Positions 43,467-55,113 of a stretch of 64,000 bases of DNA are shown piece by piece. Below the pieces are notes generated by a model that was given only the letters and a program-made list of their open reading frames with translations, was not told the DNA's origin and did no database searches. Source of the stretch: Agrostemma githago (Eukaryota > Streptophyta > Magnoliopsida > Caryophyllales > Caryophyllaceae); assembly GCA_958450325.1 (NCBI GenBank), contig OY288251.1, forward strand, positions 69,829,666-69,893,665, written 5' to 3'. Each line of letters opens with the position of its first letter. The stretch's first letter is position 1. Both the position numbers and the translations under genes were made by a program.

Positions 43467-45039
43467 TATTATTATTATTATTATTCTCAACTTCACTTAA
43501 TTAACACTGTACGTTACTGTGGAATGTTGATTAATTATGGAATGTTGAGTCATTGTGATTAGGTTTATATAACCATGAAATCGTCCGATCAACTTCATTT
43601 TTTAAAAATAAATAATGATAAATGATGCATGTAGAATTATTATTTCACATTGTATTGTATTGTATTTAGTTATAATTATATCAAAGTCTACTCCACATTG
43701 TGTATTGATATTTTATACGAAGAAAATCAGGAATAAGTATCAAAGTTTGATGTGGTGTGTTAAGCAAGGATGATATACTATTGTATAAATGATTGTATAC
43801 GATGATGAGTAATTGAGTAGTACATTACTAGTATTATTATTGCATATCGAGTAAATGATAAGAGTATGACGTTGACGATCAACAATTCATCCTTTGCTTG
43901 TATATGTAACTTGTATGTATACATAACATTGCGATACCCGTGTTCCCATATGCGATAAGGTGCGCTCTTCTATAAACTACTGTATTAGGAAGTATATTCG
44001 TATTAAAAAAAACATTGTCCCTTTTGCTGAAATTTATTGGGATTGTCAAAAAATATATGAGGTAAACCCGATTTGGATGGTTGAAAAAAAATAAAAAAAT
44101 TGCACGGTTTCATTTTCTACCGTATATGGATATTCTGCTTTATGGTCGACATAATAACTTGACCATTGATGATATCTTTAGCTGAGTTACTTGCCTTCCT
44201 AGCCAAGTTAGAAAGAGCAAAGACACTATGTTTGACCCGTTGGTGAAGATTATGGTAAAACGATGTCGAGACTTAATCAGGGAGACCGATGGATTGTCAA
44301 GGTGGGGCACACTTATAGAGAGGCGAACAAAGTAGCTGATTCGCTAGCAAATCGAGGAATCAATTCAAGCACTATTCCTATGCATCTTGATTTTCTGTTT
44401 ACCGAACCGCGTTCCATCCTTTGGGAGGACATTTTGGGTAGCTATTCCTTGTGTAATGATATCTTCGACTTGAAAAAAAAATCACTTTGAAAATAGTGGT
44501 AAGAACTATGGTCAATCAAACGGTTTTACCTGAGAAACTCAGATCGAGTACAACTTTTTGTTTCGAAGGGAGGGTGCGTCAACCTCACCCTAACTCATAA
44601 ATGTGTGAAAACCAGAGGTCCGTTTCTTTCCTACACTCACTCAAACGCTGAAAGCCAAGAGGTAAACAACTAAACACACACACAATATCTCTTTCAAATT
44701 CGATCAAAATATGAACTTTTGCTCATGTTTTTCTGCCATGATCTCTCTTTTTAACATTTTATTTAAACTTTATTTAACATCCAATTTGATCTATCTTTCC
44801 TTCTTCGTTACAGCCCAAAATGTAATTTTTTCTGGTTATAATCGATTTTTTTTTTTAAAAAAAATGCTCACTTCATGATATGCTAGAAGTCTAGAACCGA
44901 TCTAATACCTTCTCATCTGACTATTGGAATTGGGTAGTGGAATTAATTACTGCACTGTAAAATTTTGTTCATTGTTTGGTGAAAAGGGGTCAACTTTGTT
45001 TGCAGGTGGAAGTAAAAAATAAGTGAGGAGCTAAAAAAA
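43467..45039. other. Intergenic region between MLO and GLYR1
   Basis: Divergent promoter region of the MLO (minus) and GLYR1 (plus) genes. It holds a retroelement RNase H fragment at 44226-44487; the rest is AT-rich with poly-A/T runs. The likely GLYR1 5' UTR lies within about 44600-45039. Confidence 0.5.
44226..44487 (+). pseudogene. Frameshifted RNase H fragment of a non-LTR retroelement type
   Basis: One frame gives RCRDLIRE; after a shift the next gives WIVKVGHTYREANKVADSLA. Together they match the C-terminal part of the RNase H (RVT_3) domain of plant LINE-type proteins, including the D-x-LAN end motif. The frame change and lack of any reverse transcriptase nearby mark it as a relic. 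Confidence 0.7.
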
Positions 45040-47715
45040 ATGGAGGTAGGGTTTCTGGGTTTGGGGATAATGGGCAAAGCCATGGCCTTGAACTTGTTGC
45101 GCAATGGCTTCAAGGTTACTGTTTGGAACAGAACTCTTTCAAAGGTATGAGTAATTATAACTACTTCCATATATTTTGCCTGATTTCGACTCAGAATGCT
45201 TATTTTGTTTAGTTTAATAAGTCACAAGAGCGATTATGATGTTGATAGATTCGAATCAAGATCACGAGTATCACCGATTTTACCAACTAAGCTAGTTGAC
45301 ATGTGTGGGACTGAGAATGCTTGAAATGTTTAATTGTTTGACTTTCAATTCATGTTTTCATTTTGTTTGCGACTATGTTATGTTAATCTCATTTAGAATT
45401 GGGTAAAAAGTTAATGTTTTTTAATCTTACAAAGTGGTAATCATTTGTTTTACTACTAGCATAGACCCCGTGCATATATGCATTCTAGAGTGAAGTTTGG
45501 AAAGTGTTATTCTCTTAGTATACAGGGGATTCTCTTACGGGTTTTTGTGTCGGATTCAGTGTGATGAGCTTGTGGAGCATGGGGCCTCAGTTGGAGAAAC
45601 ACCCGCGGCTGTGGTCAACAAGTGCAAGTATACCATTGCTATGTTGTCTGATCCTTCAGCTGCCATATCAGTTTGTGACCTGAATTATCTACATCTCAAG
45701 ACTAGTTCAATAAAAGTTTAAATCTTTCTTTTGTATAATCCTCGTTTCACGATTTCTTAGGTTGCTTTTGGAAAAGACGGTGTTGTAGAGGCAAGTGGCA
45801 GTGGGAAATGTTACATAGACATGTCTACAGTTGATGCAGACACATCCACCAAGATCTGTGAGGTTCAAACTGCATTCTGTTGCAAGATTTTTTTTTTGTT
45901 CGTGGTGGAGTATACTTGATTTTTATATCCTCAATGCATTCATGCTCTTAACTTTTGTGCTTATGATCTGAATCGCGAGAGTCTTTTGTATTGGCCTCAC
46001 TTCAAATACTGCAATGTGTTGTACAAAGTTCAGACCCCACTCATATAGTCTATCCCGTCCTTGAATTAGAGGTTTTTTGTAATTAGAGAAGTGACCGAAA
46101 ATTCTTGATTACAGGTTTTAATTCGGGACTTTTTTGCGCATGCCATTTTCTATGTTTGTTTCCTTGATTAGTCTTCTTTCATCGACTTATTGATATATAG
46201 GCAGTTACATCCAAGGGAGGGCGTTTCCTTGAAGCTCCAGTGTCTGGTAGTAAAAAGCCCGCAGAAGATGGCCAGTTAATCATATTAGCTGCAGGAGAGA
46301 AGGTATTTAAGTATTTAACATAGAAGAATTTTCTGTTGCCTTTTTCTCAGTATATCACCCTTGAGTTTTAATCATATAACTTGGTGGTAATGTCAAGTGA
46401 AGCTTGCTTGCCTTTTTGAGTCTCGATACAATTTTCATTCCATATTAGGCATCAGCTAATCATTGATCTATGTTTCTTATTAATAGAATAGGCGATGGTT
46501 GAGGCCCGTTTATATTCTATTACTTATCTATGAGCGGAATGTAGGGACTTTATGACGAGGCTGTTCCAATTTTTGATGTGTTGGGGAAGAAATCTTTTTT
46601 CTTGGGCCAGGTTGGAAACGGAGCCAAAATGAAGCTTGTCGTCAATATGATAATGGGAAGGTAATGTGTTTTTTTTTAATTTATATTATTTTAAATCAAA
46701 CTAAGTAAATGTATTTTTATTTTTTAAAATAAATGACGTAAATCAGAAGATTAATGTGCTAGTACTCCGACGACTGTACTAAAGTATGTTCAATTGCTTT
46801 GTAATTGATATGTATCATGCTGGATGATTCTGCTTGAGTATTAGCTAAGCGGCCTAAGCTAACTGATGCTGGCGAATGGCTACTCTTATCCTGCAAATGA
46901 TGTTAACATCCTGTATTTTTGTTATGGCGGCCGCAGTATGATGAATGCATTTTCAGAAGGGCTAGAATTGGCTGACAAGAGTGGACTGGATCCGAGCACA
47001 CTTCTTGATGTGCTGGTAAGACATGACATGGTGCCCGTGAGATTGTGACATGTTACATTGTTTGGTTGTCGTGTCGTCTAAAGCTTTTCATAACTCCTCA
47101 GGACCTGGGAGCCATGGCTAATCCGATGTTCAAGATGAAAGGACCTTCGATGCTTCAGAACAAATACCCCCCTGCTTTTCCTCTGAAGCATCAACAGAAG
47201 GATATGAGATTGGCGATTTCGCTCGGGGATGAAAACGCTGTTTCGATGCCAGTAGCTGCAGTGGCAAATGAGGTTTTGATTTCATTCCATCAACAAATTT
47301 CACTTCTTATAACATTACCGGAAGATTGGACCTATTGTAATATGACTAAATGCGCGCTTCTTGAGACCCAAACAGTAACGTTACCACTTACCAGGTTCAA
47401 ATATAAAAATGAACTGCCTGCAACCGTCTGCAGCAATCTAGCTCAGAAGTCTTATATGACCACTTTGTTGGTTTAAGGACCGGCTGACCTAACCTCAACC
47501 TTAAGCTTTGATGTTATCTATTGTGTGCGTTTGTAAAGAACGGGTATAAGGGGTACTACTTGTATCAGCAGCGGTTATTTTATTTGTTTTTGCACGAAAT
47601 GCGAGTCAACTACTTAATGTTTATGGTGTAGGCATTCAAGAAAGCAAGAAGCATGGGGCTGGGGGATGAGGACTTTTCAGCTGTACATGAAGCAGTCAAG
47701 GGGTCCAAATCTTAA
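45040..47715 (+). CDS. GLYR1: Glyoxylate/succinic semialdehyde reductase 1
   Basis: Eight exons: 45040-45144, 45560-45670, 45761-45862, 46201-46302, 46545-46660, 46937-47015, 47102-47272, 47632-47715; 289 aa, the length of Arabidopsis GLYR1 as I remember it. The Rossmann NADPH site is GFLGLGIMGKAMA near the start. The substrate loop is GGRFLEAPVSGSKKPAEDG, and Lys170 in GAKMKLVVNMIMGS is the catalytic lysine. The end region AFPLKHQQKDMRLAISLGDE is also typical. It reduces glyoxylate to glycolate and succinic semialdehyde to gamma-hydroxybutyrate with NADPH. No transit peptide is seen, so a cytosolic isoform. It ends in SKS where Arabidopsis, as I recall, ends in SRE; any peroxisomal signal is therefore doubtful. 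Confidence 0.96.
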
Positions 47716-47964
47716 GTGAATGTACGAGTAGTTGAATTTGAAGGTTTTAGGCATGTTGCATGTAGCAGCAATAATGGGAACTGGCATTGCAATTGTCCAA
47801 TGTGTTGCTGCCTATTTATTTGGAGTATTTTTATTTCAAATCATGATTAATCTTTCTTATTCTTGCCTTTCATCTTTTATCTTGAATTAATTAATACAGT
47901 AGGGGCAAAAAAAAGTGAATTCGAATATGTAATGTAAAGTAGTGGTGGCAAATTTCAAATAAAT

Positions 47965-48700
47965 CGAGGTTCAACTCAGTTCAAGGTAAATTAAGGGCAG
48001 TATCCAGGTATTCTTTCCCGGGTTGGTGTCAAGGGAATCGAAAAATGTGTTGTCTTTCGAGGAGGATTTAGCAAACGGGAATAACGACTTATCGAATGTG
48101 ACATGACGTGAGATAATAATTTTACCATTTTGAAGATCAAGACATTCATGACCTTGGAATCCAGGTGGGTAACCTATGAAAACGCACTTGATAGAACGAA
48201 GAGTAAACTTATGTGGAGTTGCCATTTGTGTGGATGTTTGTGGGCAAGAAAATTGGAAGGCAAGGCCGTGTTGGTCAGAGAAGAACCGAAAAGGATTATT
48301 ATCAAACTCGCGGCCTAAGTCACATTGAAATTTTTTATAATATCTCGACGGAAATGGGTTTGGACATATTTACAAAATTTTAAAATATTCGAGGATGCCT
48401 CGGATTTGTAACGAAGTGGGCAAAACCCAAACGAATTGCCGAATTGGGTAAAATTACCGACAAGCAACAACTAATATTTATTTATACACGAAAGTCCATA
48501 AATCGCTGTGAATTATATCAAATGGAGCAAGCGTTTTTGATTCAGAATTGGTAAAGGGCAAGAGTTTCGGTTTACTTATATGACAGGAATGACAAGGGAT
48601 CGAGCCATGCTCGGTCATCATGCAAGAAGTAGACTCAAGATGGTTTTAAATAGTAGCATCCGGATGGCCGGGACGGGAGTGCCACAAATCAGCGGGGGGA
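47965..48700 (-). pseudogene. Decayed Ty1/copia pol fragment (integrase region)
   Basis: Reading the minus strand in pieces: LWHSRPGHPDA (gag-pre-integrase), SCMMTEHGSIPCHSC and PFDIIHSDLW (integrase N-terminal), GREFDNNPFR and FQFSCPQTSTQM (integrase core), then KCVFIGYPPGFQGHECLDLQ and IIISRHVTFDKSLFPFA (post-integrase). Order is correct, but stops and frame changes occur and much of the core is missing. No LTR was found. A (CAA)n repeat follows at about 48758-48783. Confidence 0.82.
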
Positions 48701-49068
48701 GCGAGGAGGCCCTGCGGCGTTGGCCCGAGTGGTGACTTCAGGGTCCAGCCAGCGAGCCAACAACAACAACAACAACAACAACCATTTGGAGTAGTGCTTG
48801 TCCAATTTCAAGTGTTTGTGGCTACATGGCCTTACATCACATCAAGAACCAAAAGCATAGAGCATTAGTTGTTGGGGATCCAGAACTCAGCAGACTCATC
48901 ATCATCATCTAGGTACAACATATACAAAGCAAAATAGGGGAGTATCATCATCAATAAAAAAAACAATGCAATGCAGCAACCTCCTTACAAAAACTGTTAA
49001 CAAACTTCCACCACCCATGTTAAATGTTACTAGCTTTACTCCATGCAATCCTCTGCAGCTCCTCGACT

Positions 49069-50945
49069 TCATCCTCTTTGTCTTCGTTTTCGTTCACTCC
49101 TCCTCGGCACTGTCAGAAAAGTAAAGGGTGAAATAACCTGATATATTATATATATGTGTGTTAAGTGGCAAAGAGGAAACTTAATACTTTCTATATATAG
49201 ATGAATTACCTTGATCTAATGGTTCGACATCGACTTGAATGGAGTAGACATAGGGAACTAAGTTCATTTTGATCCTAAATATGCCATCAACTCCAAATTG
49301 CAGCCCCCAGTTATTCTTCATTATCCAATAGAGTTTTCGCTTGGTGGTTAGTCCGAATCCTACTATGGTAGCCGCATGACTTAAAACACGTCTCGTAGTT
49401 GGGCAATACCTATAGTTTCGACCTTTTAATATTCCAGTCTCATAAACGAAAAACTCTTGAGTTACCAGCAGCTCTCCAATGATCGGACCAAAGCTCCTCA
49501 GATCATCAATGGCTGTCCCTCGCACCGGACTCGCAAGTCCACTTTTCTTTCCACAATAGTAAGATTTTGAATCACGTATCCTATGAGTCATTAGTCCCTG
49601 ATCGGGAAAATATCATTAAAAATAAGAATTTTTTTACTAACAAAGTTGCAGTAAAATATATATTCTCACACAATTGTACTCCTATGAGTATATGTTTTCA
49701 AGTACCTGAATGTTCTTTAGGCGACTACCTACCATTTTGATTTGGTTCTGGAGCAGATTCATACTCATCCCGCGTGACAAGACCAATGTTTTCCAGATAC
49801 CTAAACACGGCTTGTACATAATCGGGTGGTTTAGGTGTAGTGGCGTCAACCAGCTGTTGGATTGATAGGGTTGGAGGTGACGGTTCTGCCCTCTTCATAG
49901 ACCTCAAATTCAGTTTGGATTGCATGGTCTCACTCTCACCCGCAGATAAGCTCAAACACTGTCCAACTGTAAATTTATAAACACATTACACATGAGCAGG
50001 AAGTCATCCAAGTATAAATGCTACATACATCATTCTCCAAATCAACAATGTCCAACCAATCACACACTACTCAAAAACCCGTCACTCACTCACTCGAAAC
50101 CCTTGACCGATTCAAGACTTGATCGATCTTTCAGAATTTTGGGCACACTCAACTTAACTAACACCTCAGCTCTGCTGTTTCATTATGGACATTTTTATTC
50201 CACAATCATCTTCAAATTATGTCAAACTCACCACAAACTTATAATAATGTGCATATCCTATATATCCTGTTATACTCTTAGTATGTATGAGTCAGGTAAT
50301 CAATAGTTGCCTTAATTTTCATGCTTGTTCCAGCTAGTTGTTCAAATAGGGTGACACTAATCTTAATCTCTACTCTCTAGTACAGTAAGAAGTATGAATT
50401 CCACGTCTTGGATCTTCTCCTCCTCATAAATTCAATTCCGAACCTGGCCACCCTTTTCCGCGACCATTCTACCAAATCCATCACATGGGAATCTACAGTA
50501 ACTTACAAACAAATGATTAAAATTATCAACTTTAATTTTGTTACCCCAAATTTAATAAAGACGAGACATTTTCATATATATACTCCATAGTAAACCAATT
50601 TCAACGACCTATGACTCAACCCAACTCAATCTCGAGACCTAAAGGTTGTCACTCTCATGCTCTGTCTAAAGTCTCTAACTTTCATATCTAAACTACAAAT
50701 AGTCCACACCATTAAACATATTACATTTACATACAAGTTGAAATACACGTTAAAACCCCGGAAAACTCATAAAGATACAAATTTTTCAAGAGAAACATAG
50801 AAGTAAAATACATACTTCCTTGCTGAATGTTGAAATCAGCATGATGTAAAACCCCAGGAGACATAAATGGTTGAGCTTGAAACTCAGTGAAGAAAGTTTC
50901 ATGGAGTACCTTCGACATAGGGATGATGTTCTTTGGGTTTGCCAT
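49069..50945 (-). CDS. Papain-like cysteine protease without signal peptide or propeptide
   Basis: Four-exon model (minus): 50945-50816, 49966-49729, 49580-49210, 49109-49069; 259 aa, in frame throughout. Exon 1 (MANPKNIIPMSKVLHETFFT) has no signal peptide and no ERFNIN/GNFD-type propeptide. The active site is assembled across intron 1 as IQQG-IGQCLSLSAGE, giving Cys47 with a Gln six residues before it, but CWAF has become CLSL. LSIQQLVDATTPKPPDY matches the papain LSEQxLVDC region. His191 lies in SHAATIVGFG and Asn212 in MKNNWGLQFG, so the C-H-N triad and oxyanion Gln are kept. The C-terminus (VPRRSERKRRQRG) is basic. It could be an active cytosolic or nuclear peptidase or a decaying paralogue. 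The exon 2/3 junction is the least certain. Confidence 0.72.
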
Positions 50946-51215
50946 TGGCAGGAGGGAGAAATGGTGAGGGGGAGATGGTGAGGGGGAAATGGTGAGGGAG
51001 AAATCGAGAGAGAAATGGTGAGGGGAGATGGAATGTGACAGGATGATTTCAAAATTTACTGTGTTTTACTTTTGCATGACATGAAAATTGCACCTATTGA
51101 AACACACCTTTTTTTACCTTGTCAAATTTTCTTTACCATTTACGGAATAAGTAAAATCGAGGGGTTAAAGTTTATATATTGCGGGACTAATCGATTGTTG
51201 ACAGAATATGTTTTA

Positions 51216-51452
51216 CTCCCTCCGTATTTTTGTATATGACGTTTGACTTTTTTGAGGTGAGATTTTGACTTTCATTTTTATGTAAATATATTATTCCAAA
51301 ATTTTTAAAAATTGCATCATAAAATCCCTTACGAAAAGAGCTTTCAAATAAGTATACATTTTATGATATTTTTTTTATGTTGGGAGAGATATTGAAGAGA
51401 GAATGGGTTGTCTCGAAAAGTGAGAATGACTTATATTAAAAAACAGAGGGAG
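51216..51452. mobile_element. Stowaway-type MITE, 237 bp, complete
   Basis: The left end CTCCCTCCGTATTTTTGTAT pairs with the inverted right end CTCCCTCTGTTTTTTAATAT; TA flanks both sides. The interior matches the truncated copy at 4212-4368. Confidence 0.85.
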
Positions 51453-51459
51453 TACTACG

Positions 51460-52035
51460 TAGCGACATCGGATATTCTCTCTTACCGCTAAAATACCCGT
51501 ATAACACCCCAGAAAATTATCGACCATTTTAATTTCGGACCCCATAATCTTCAATTTTCAGGCATTGCGGAGGCCGAATAGAACATAGCTTTATCTTATC
51601 TCGATTTTTATCTTATGTGTCATGGGTCGCTTCACGATGTAATTCGTTCGATTTCAAGCTAAAAATCAAGTATACTTAGCTTTTGCGCAATTAATAAATT
51701 GTCGACCGAATATATTTTATTAAGTAGCAACATCCTCGAATGTTCTCTTTTGCCGTTAAAATTTTGTGCGGGCATTTTATATGACCCGTATAACACCCCG
51801 GGAAATTTTCGACCATTTTTTTTTCCGAACCCCCAATTTGAGAAGAACGTGAATATTAAGACTTCAATTTCATGCGTTTCGAAGAACGAATCTGATTTTT
51901 TACGTAGCGACACCCTCATATGTTCTCTCTTTTCGCTAAAATCTTGTGCGGGCATTTTTATATGACACTTATAACACCCTGGAAAAATTCCGACTATTTT
52001 AATTTCAGTATAACACCCCGGAAAAATTATCACAT
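51460..52035. repeat. Three-copy diverged tandem repeat, ~180-260-bp spacing
   Basis: Copies at about 51460-51545, 51720-51825 and 51902-51995, plus a partial copy to 52035. Shared words include cccgtataacacccc, ttgtgcgggcatttt and tagcgacatc. On the minus strand two copies read as FPGVLYGSYKMPAQNF and FPGCYKCHIKMPAQDF followed by KREH. I do not recognise the source; it could be a retroelement remnant. Confidence 0.65.
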
Positions 52036-52098
52036 CGAAAGTCAGTTACAAAACAATAAAAACAAAAGGCAGCACGGAGTATATCGCAAAACAAAATA

Positions 52099-52305
52099 CT
52101 CCCTCCGATTTTTATTTATCTTCCCTGTTTCCTTATTCGGTTGAAACACCATTTCTTCTCTATTTCTATTTTGGGTCATCAATATGTGATCTAAAATTAC
52201 CTTTACATTTTTCTCTCATCCTTCCTCTTTTTTGAGCCACACATTTCTATACCCTTATTTTTTACCAAAGAGTCAAATGAGAAAATTATTAAAAATCGGA
52301 GGGAG
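52099..52305. mobile_element. Stowaway-type MITE, 207 bp
   Basis: CTCCCTCCGATTTTTATTTA at the left, AAAAATCGGAGGGAG at the right, TA on both sides. It is the longest copy of the family also present at 25812 and 27046. Confidence 0.88.
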
Positions 52306-52753
52306 TATAATACTTCATATTTAGTCAATGTCGAAAAGTTGACATCGATCCTCAGATATTAGATTTAGATACTACGGACTACGGGGTAGTTTTTAACCAA
52401 AAAAAAGGTAATATAAACCCAAAAATAAAATACTCGTAAAAGGCAATATGATTTACAAAATACGGTAAATAAAAGTAAGGGTAAAATGGATCGTGTTTTT
52501 CATGCCTCGCTCGGACCGTGTCATGTAGTCGAATTGGGCCCGACCCGAGAATCGAGGCGATTGAGGAAGTTATTTTTGTACTGCCAGAATTGTTTTTTTT
52601 TTTTCATCGAAGAGCGCACTTAGTCGCATTACAATATAGGGGAGGGGAATTCGAACCTGGAACCTACTGTCCCAGAGCGAGCAGGAAGCAGTTGTAAGCT
52701 GTGATAAAATAGGGAAGGCGTGAGAGAGAGGAATTTCAAATTTGTGAATTGTG

Positions 52754-55113
52754 ATGAAGCGGAAGACAGAAGCGATGGGTGATGGCGTTAAGGAGGGCGA
52801 TGTGAGGAAGGAGACGAACTTTGCTCGTGATCGAATTGTCACCCGTTCTATCTCGATTCGCAACCCTGCTAAACCCAAACCCAAACCTAAACCTGAACCT
52901 AATTCCAAACCTAAACCCAGGTATTCTATCCTTTCCCCTAATTTTATATTTTGAATGATGAAATTATATAACAATTACAGTAGCAATTTATATTTTTGTG
53001 TTTGTATTAATTTTATCAGGAAAACGCGAGAGCAAACGGACAAGTATAAACTTTACGAAGTTCCGGGGTACCAATTCAATTTCATTATAAGATGTTGCAA
53101 AATGATAGTGTCCAATTGATTTCCATTTACATTTACTTGCATTTTCATTACTCGCCATGTCGATTTTTGCTGCAAAACTACCCTGCCATGTCAATAATTT
53201 GACTATTACGACTACATTATAGGGATACATCATACATGTGTATTGATTCATGGAAGGGTGTGAATAGTGTTACAATAAACACATATTTATACTCCCTCCG
53301 TCCATTATTTATCGCCCCACTCCATTAAAATACTCCGAGTGGGGGGATAAATAGTGGACGGAGGGAATAATATTGTAAAGATACCAAATCTTTCTAGATA
53401 ATATATTGTACTCGTAATTCTATCAAGGTTAAACCATGAATAGAAATTTGATGTCATTTTTGGATCTGTTGTGGAAACTCTTATGTGTACAATTTCTTTA
53501 AATTGGTCTCTCTTCATGCATTCATATGTTTTTTTATGCATTCAACTAATCATTGTTATTAACTGAAAACTAAATGAAGGAGTGGTGGTGTAATGCACAC
53601 TCATATGACTCCCGAAGAATACATTGCATGTCAAAAGGAGGTCGAAGATCTCAAGGCGTGAGTTTCTTGTTTCATTCATTATACTTCTGTTACATCATTT
53701 CTATATGCTTATATATGCTCTGTATATACGAATTCATTTTTGGTACTTTTTCAGGAACTTTCACTTACGAAACCCTCCCGGCCATGCTAAGAAACAAAAT
53801 GATTTGCTATGCAGACAATTTTTCGATATTATGCAAAAGCGTGGGAATGAGGTTCGTGTTTGTTCTTGCCTCAATACTTCTGTGTTGTTGAAATGAGGTT
53901 TGTCATGTCATTTTCTCCGTCAGTAGTTATCTTTTAAGAACCTCACTACCTCTGTTGCATCACCTGATATTCTGTTTGATGGTTCTTATAGTTATAGCCT
54001 CCGCTAAATTACCCTTCATCATAATTACTTTCTACTTTCTAGAAGTCTTATTTTGATTTCTAATTGAGGAATAGAAGCTCACTTTTATATATATTTATAA
54101 TGTACTTCTATCTTACTTATAGTATCTTCATACATTCGGGACATGTTAAGTGGAGGCCCTTTTACCCGCTCATAGTGGCACAATTTAAGTAAATAAGATT
54201 TTGTTCTTCGTTTTGAAACTCAATATTGAGATCTGATAATGGATATGGGATGTGGAGACCTGATCTTGGTTGTTGCGCCATGGATGTGGCTAATATCACC
54301 TCTTATCATATCATATATCAATATGGTGGCGCATTGAGTCAGATGTTCATGTTTTAAAAACAATTCCCTTATTCATGCTGAACTTCAAGTTTAAAACCCA
54401 AAAATCGGAACCATATTTTATATGGCACTAATGGCGGATGATGGTTTCTATCTTTGAAACGGTTTCAACGTACGAACACAACTTATGCGTGCTTTGAAAA
54501 CTATGGGTGGGGGTAAGAACATAAGATCAACTTTATGTAAAACCATACACGTGTTATCTAACTAACATAAAGAAGATGTTCTAGAGGACCAACTGCTATT
54601 TCACATTTAACATAGATTGCTTACTGAACAATTTAATATATTCGAAAGTCAAATTATGATGAATCTCGAGGGTCTCAACTGAAATCCCATTGCATTTTTG
54701 AAATTTGTTAGATGGTTGATTATGTACTTGTGGAGCCTATGACCGTGTTCACCCTTCTCGAGTGGGGCTGTTTTGCACACATGAACTTTAAAGCAAAGCA
54801 CAAGGATGCCGAGGATTCTACTGCTGCCATCTATTTTGTTGAGATGGATTTGGTAACGAAGAAAGTAACTCATCTTGCTAAATTGGATATTGACCTTTCT
54901 GCGGGTATGTTTCTGGTCTTAGGTATATTTGAAGATGTTTAGATACTAAGTATATTTGATTAACCAATGATTTGATTCTGTGGTGTTCATTTTTCAGATA
55001 ATGGTGCGTATAAGCGTTGTCGGTTTTGCCACCCTGAAGACGGCCAATATCTTAATGTTGGTGGATTCGGTTGTGTCTATCATCCTGTAGAGGGTAAATT
55101 AATCTTAAGGTAG
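52754..55113 (+). CDS. DUF3615-like protein
   Basis: Six-exon model: 52754-52920, 53020-53067, 53580-53657, 53755-53851, 54712-54904, 54998-55113; 232 aa, every junction in phase. The N-terminus is basic, with a KPKPKPEP tract. The middle part reads MTPEEYIACQKEVEDLK and LRNPPGHAKKQND. The C-terminal half matches the plant DUF3615 pattern: WGCFAHMNFKAKHKDAE, AAIYFVEMDL, then paired cysteines CRFCHPEDG and a final CVYHPVEG. The cysteines and histidines could bind a metal. No function is known to me for this family. Exons 2 and 3 are short and weakly supported; exons 4-6 are stronger. Confidence 0.65.
53292..53367. mobile_element. 76-bp hairpin MITE in an intron
   Basis: CTCCCTCCGTCCATTATTTA pairs with the inverted right end TTCCCTCCGTCCACTATTTA; TA flanks both ends. 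Nearly the whole element is the two arms, so it folds into a hairpin. It lies in intron 2 of the DUF3615-like gene. Confidence 0.82.

Larger units (their letters stand above)
50946..52753. other. Intergenic region with MITEs and a diverged tandem repeat
   Basis: Divergent upstream region of the protease and DUF3615-like genes. It starts with imperfect aaatggtgaggggga repeats (50955-51030), followed by two MITEs and the repeat at 51460-52035. A partial TACTCCG-rich stretch lies at 52370-52440. No gene seen. Confidence 0.5.

Noticed and set aside
48690..48760. tRNA-like GGCCCGAGTGGT segment
   Set aside because: No cloverleaf can be formed around it and no acceptor stem is found.
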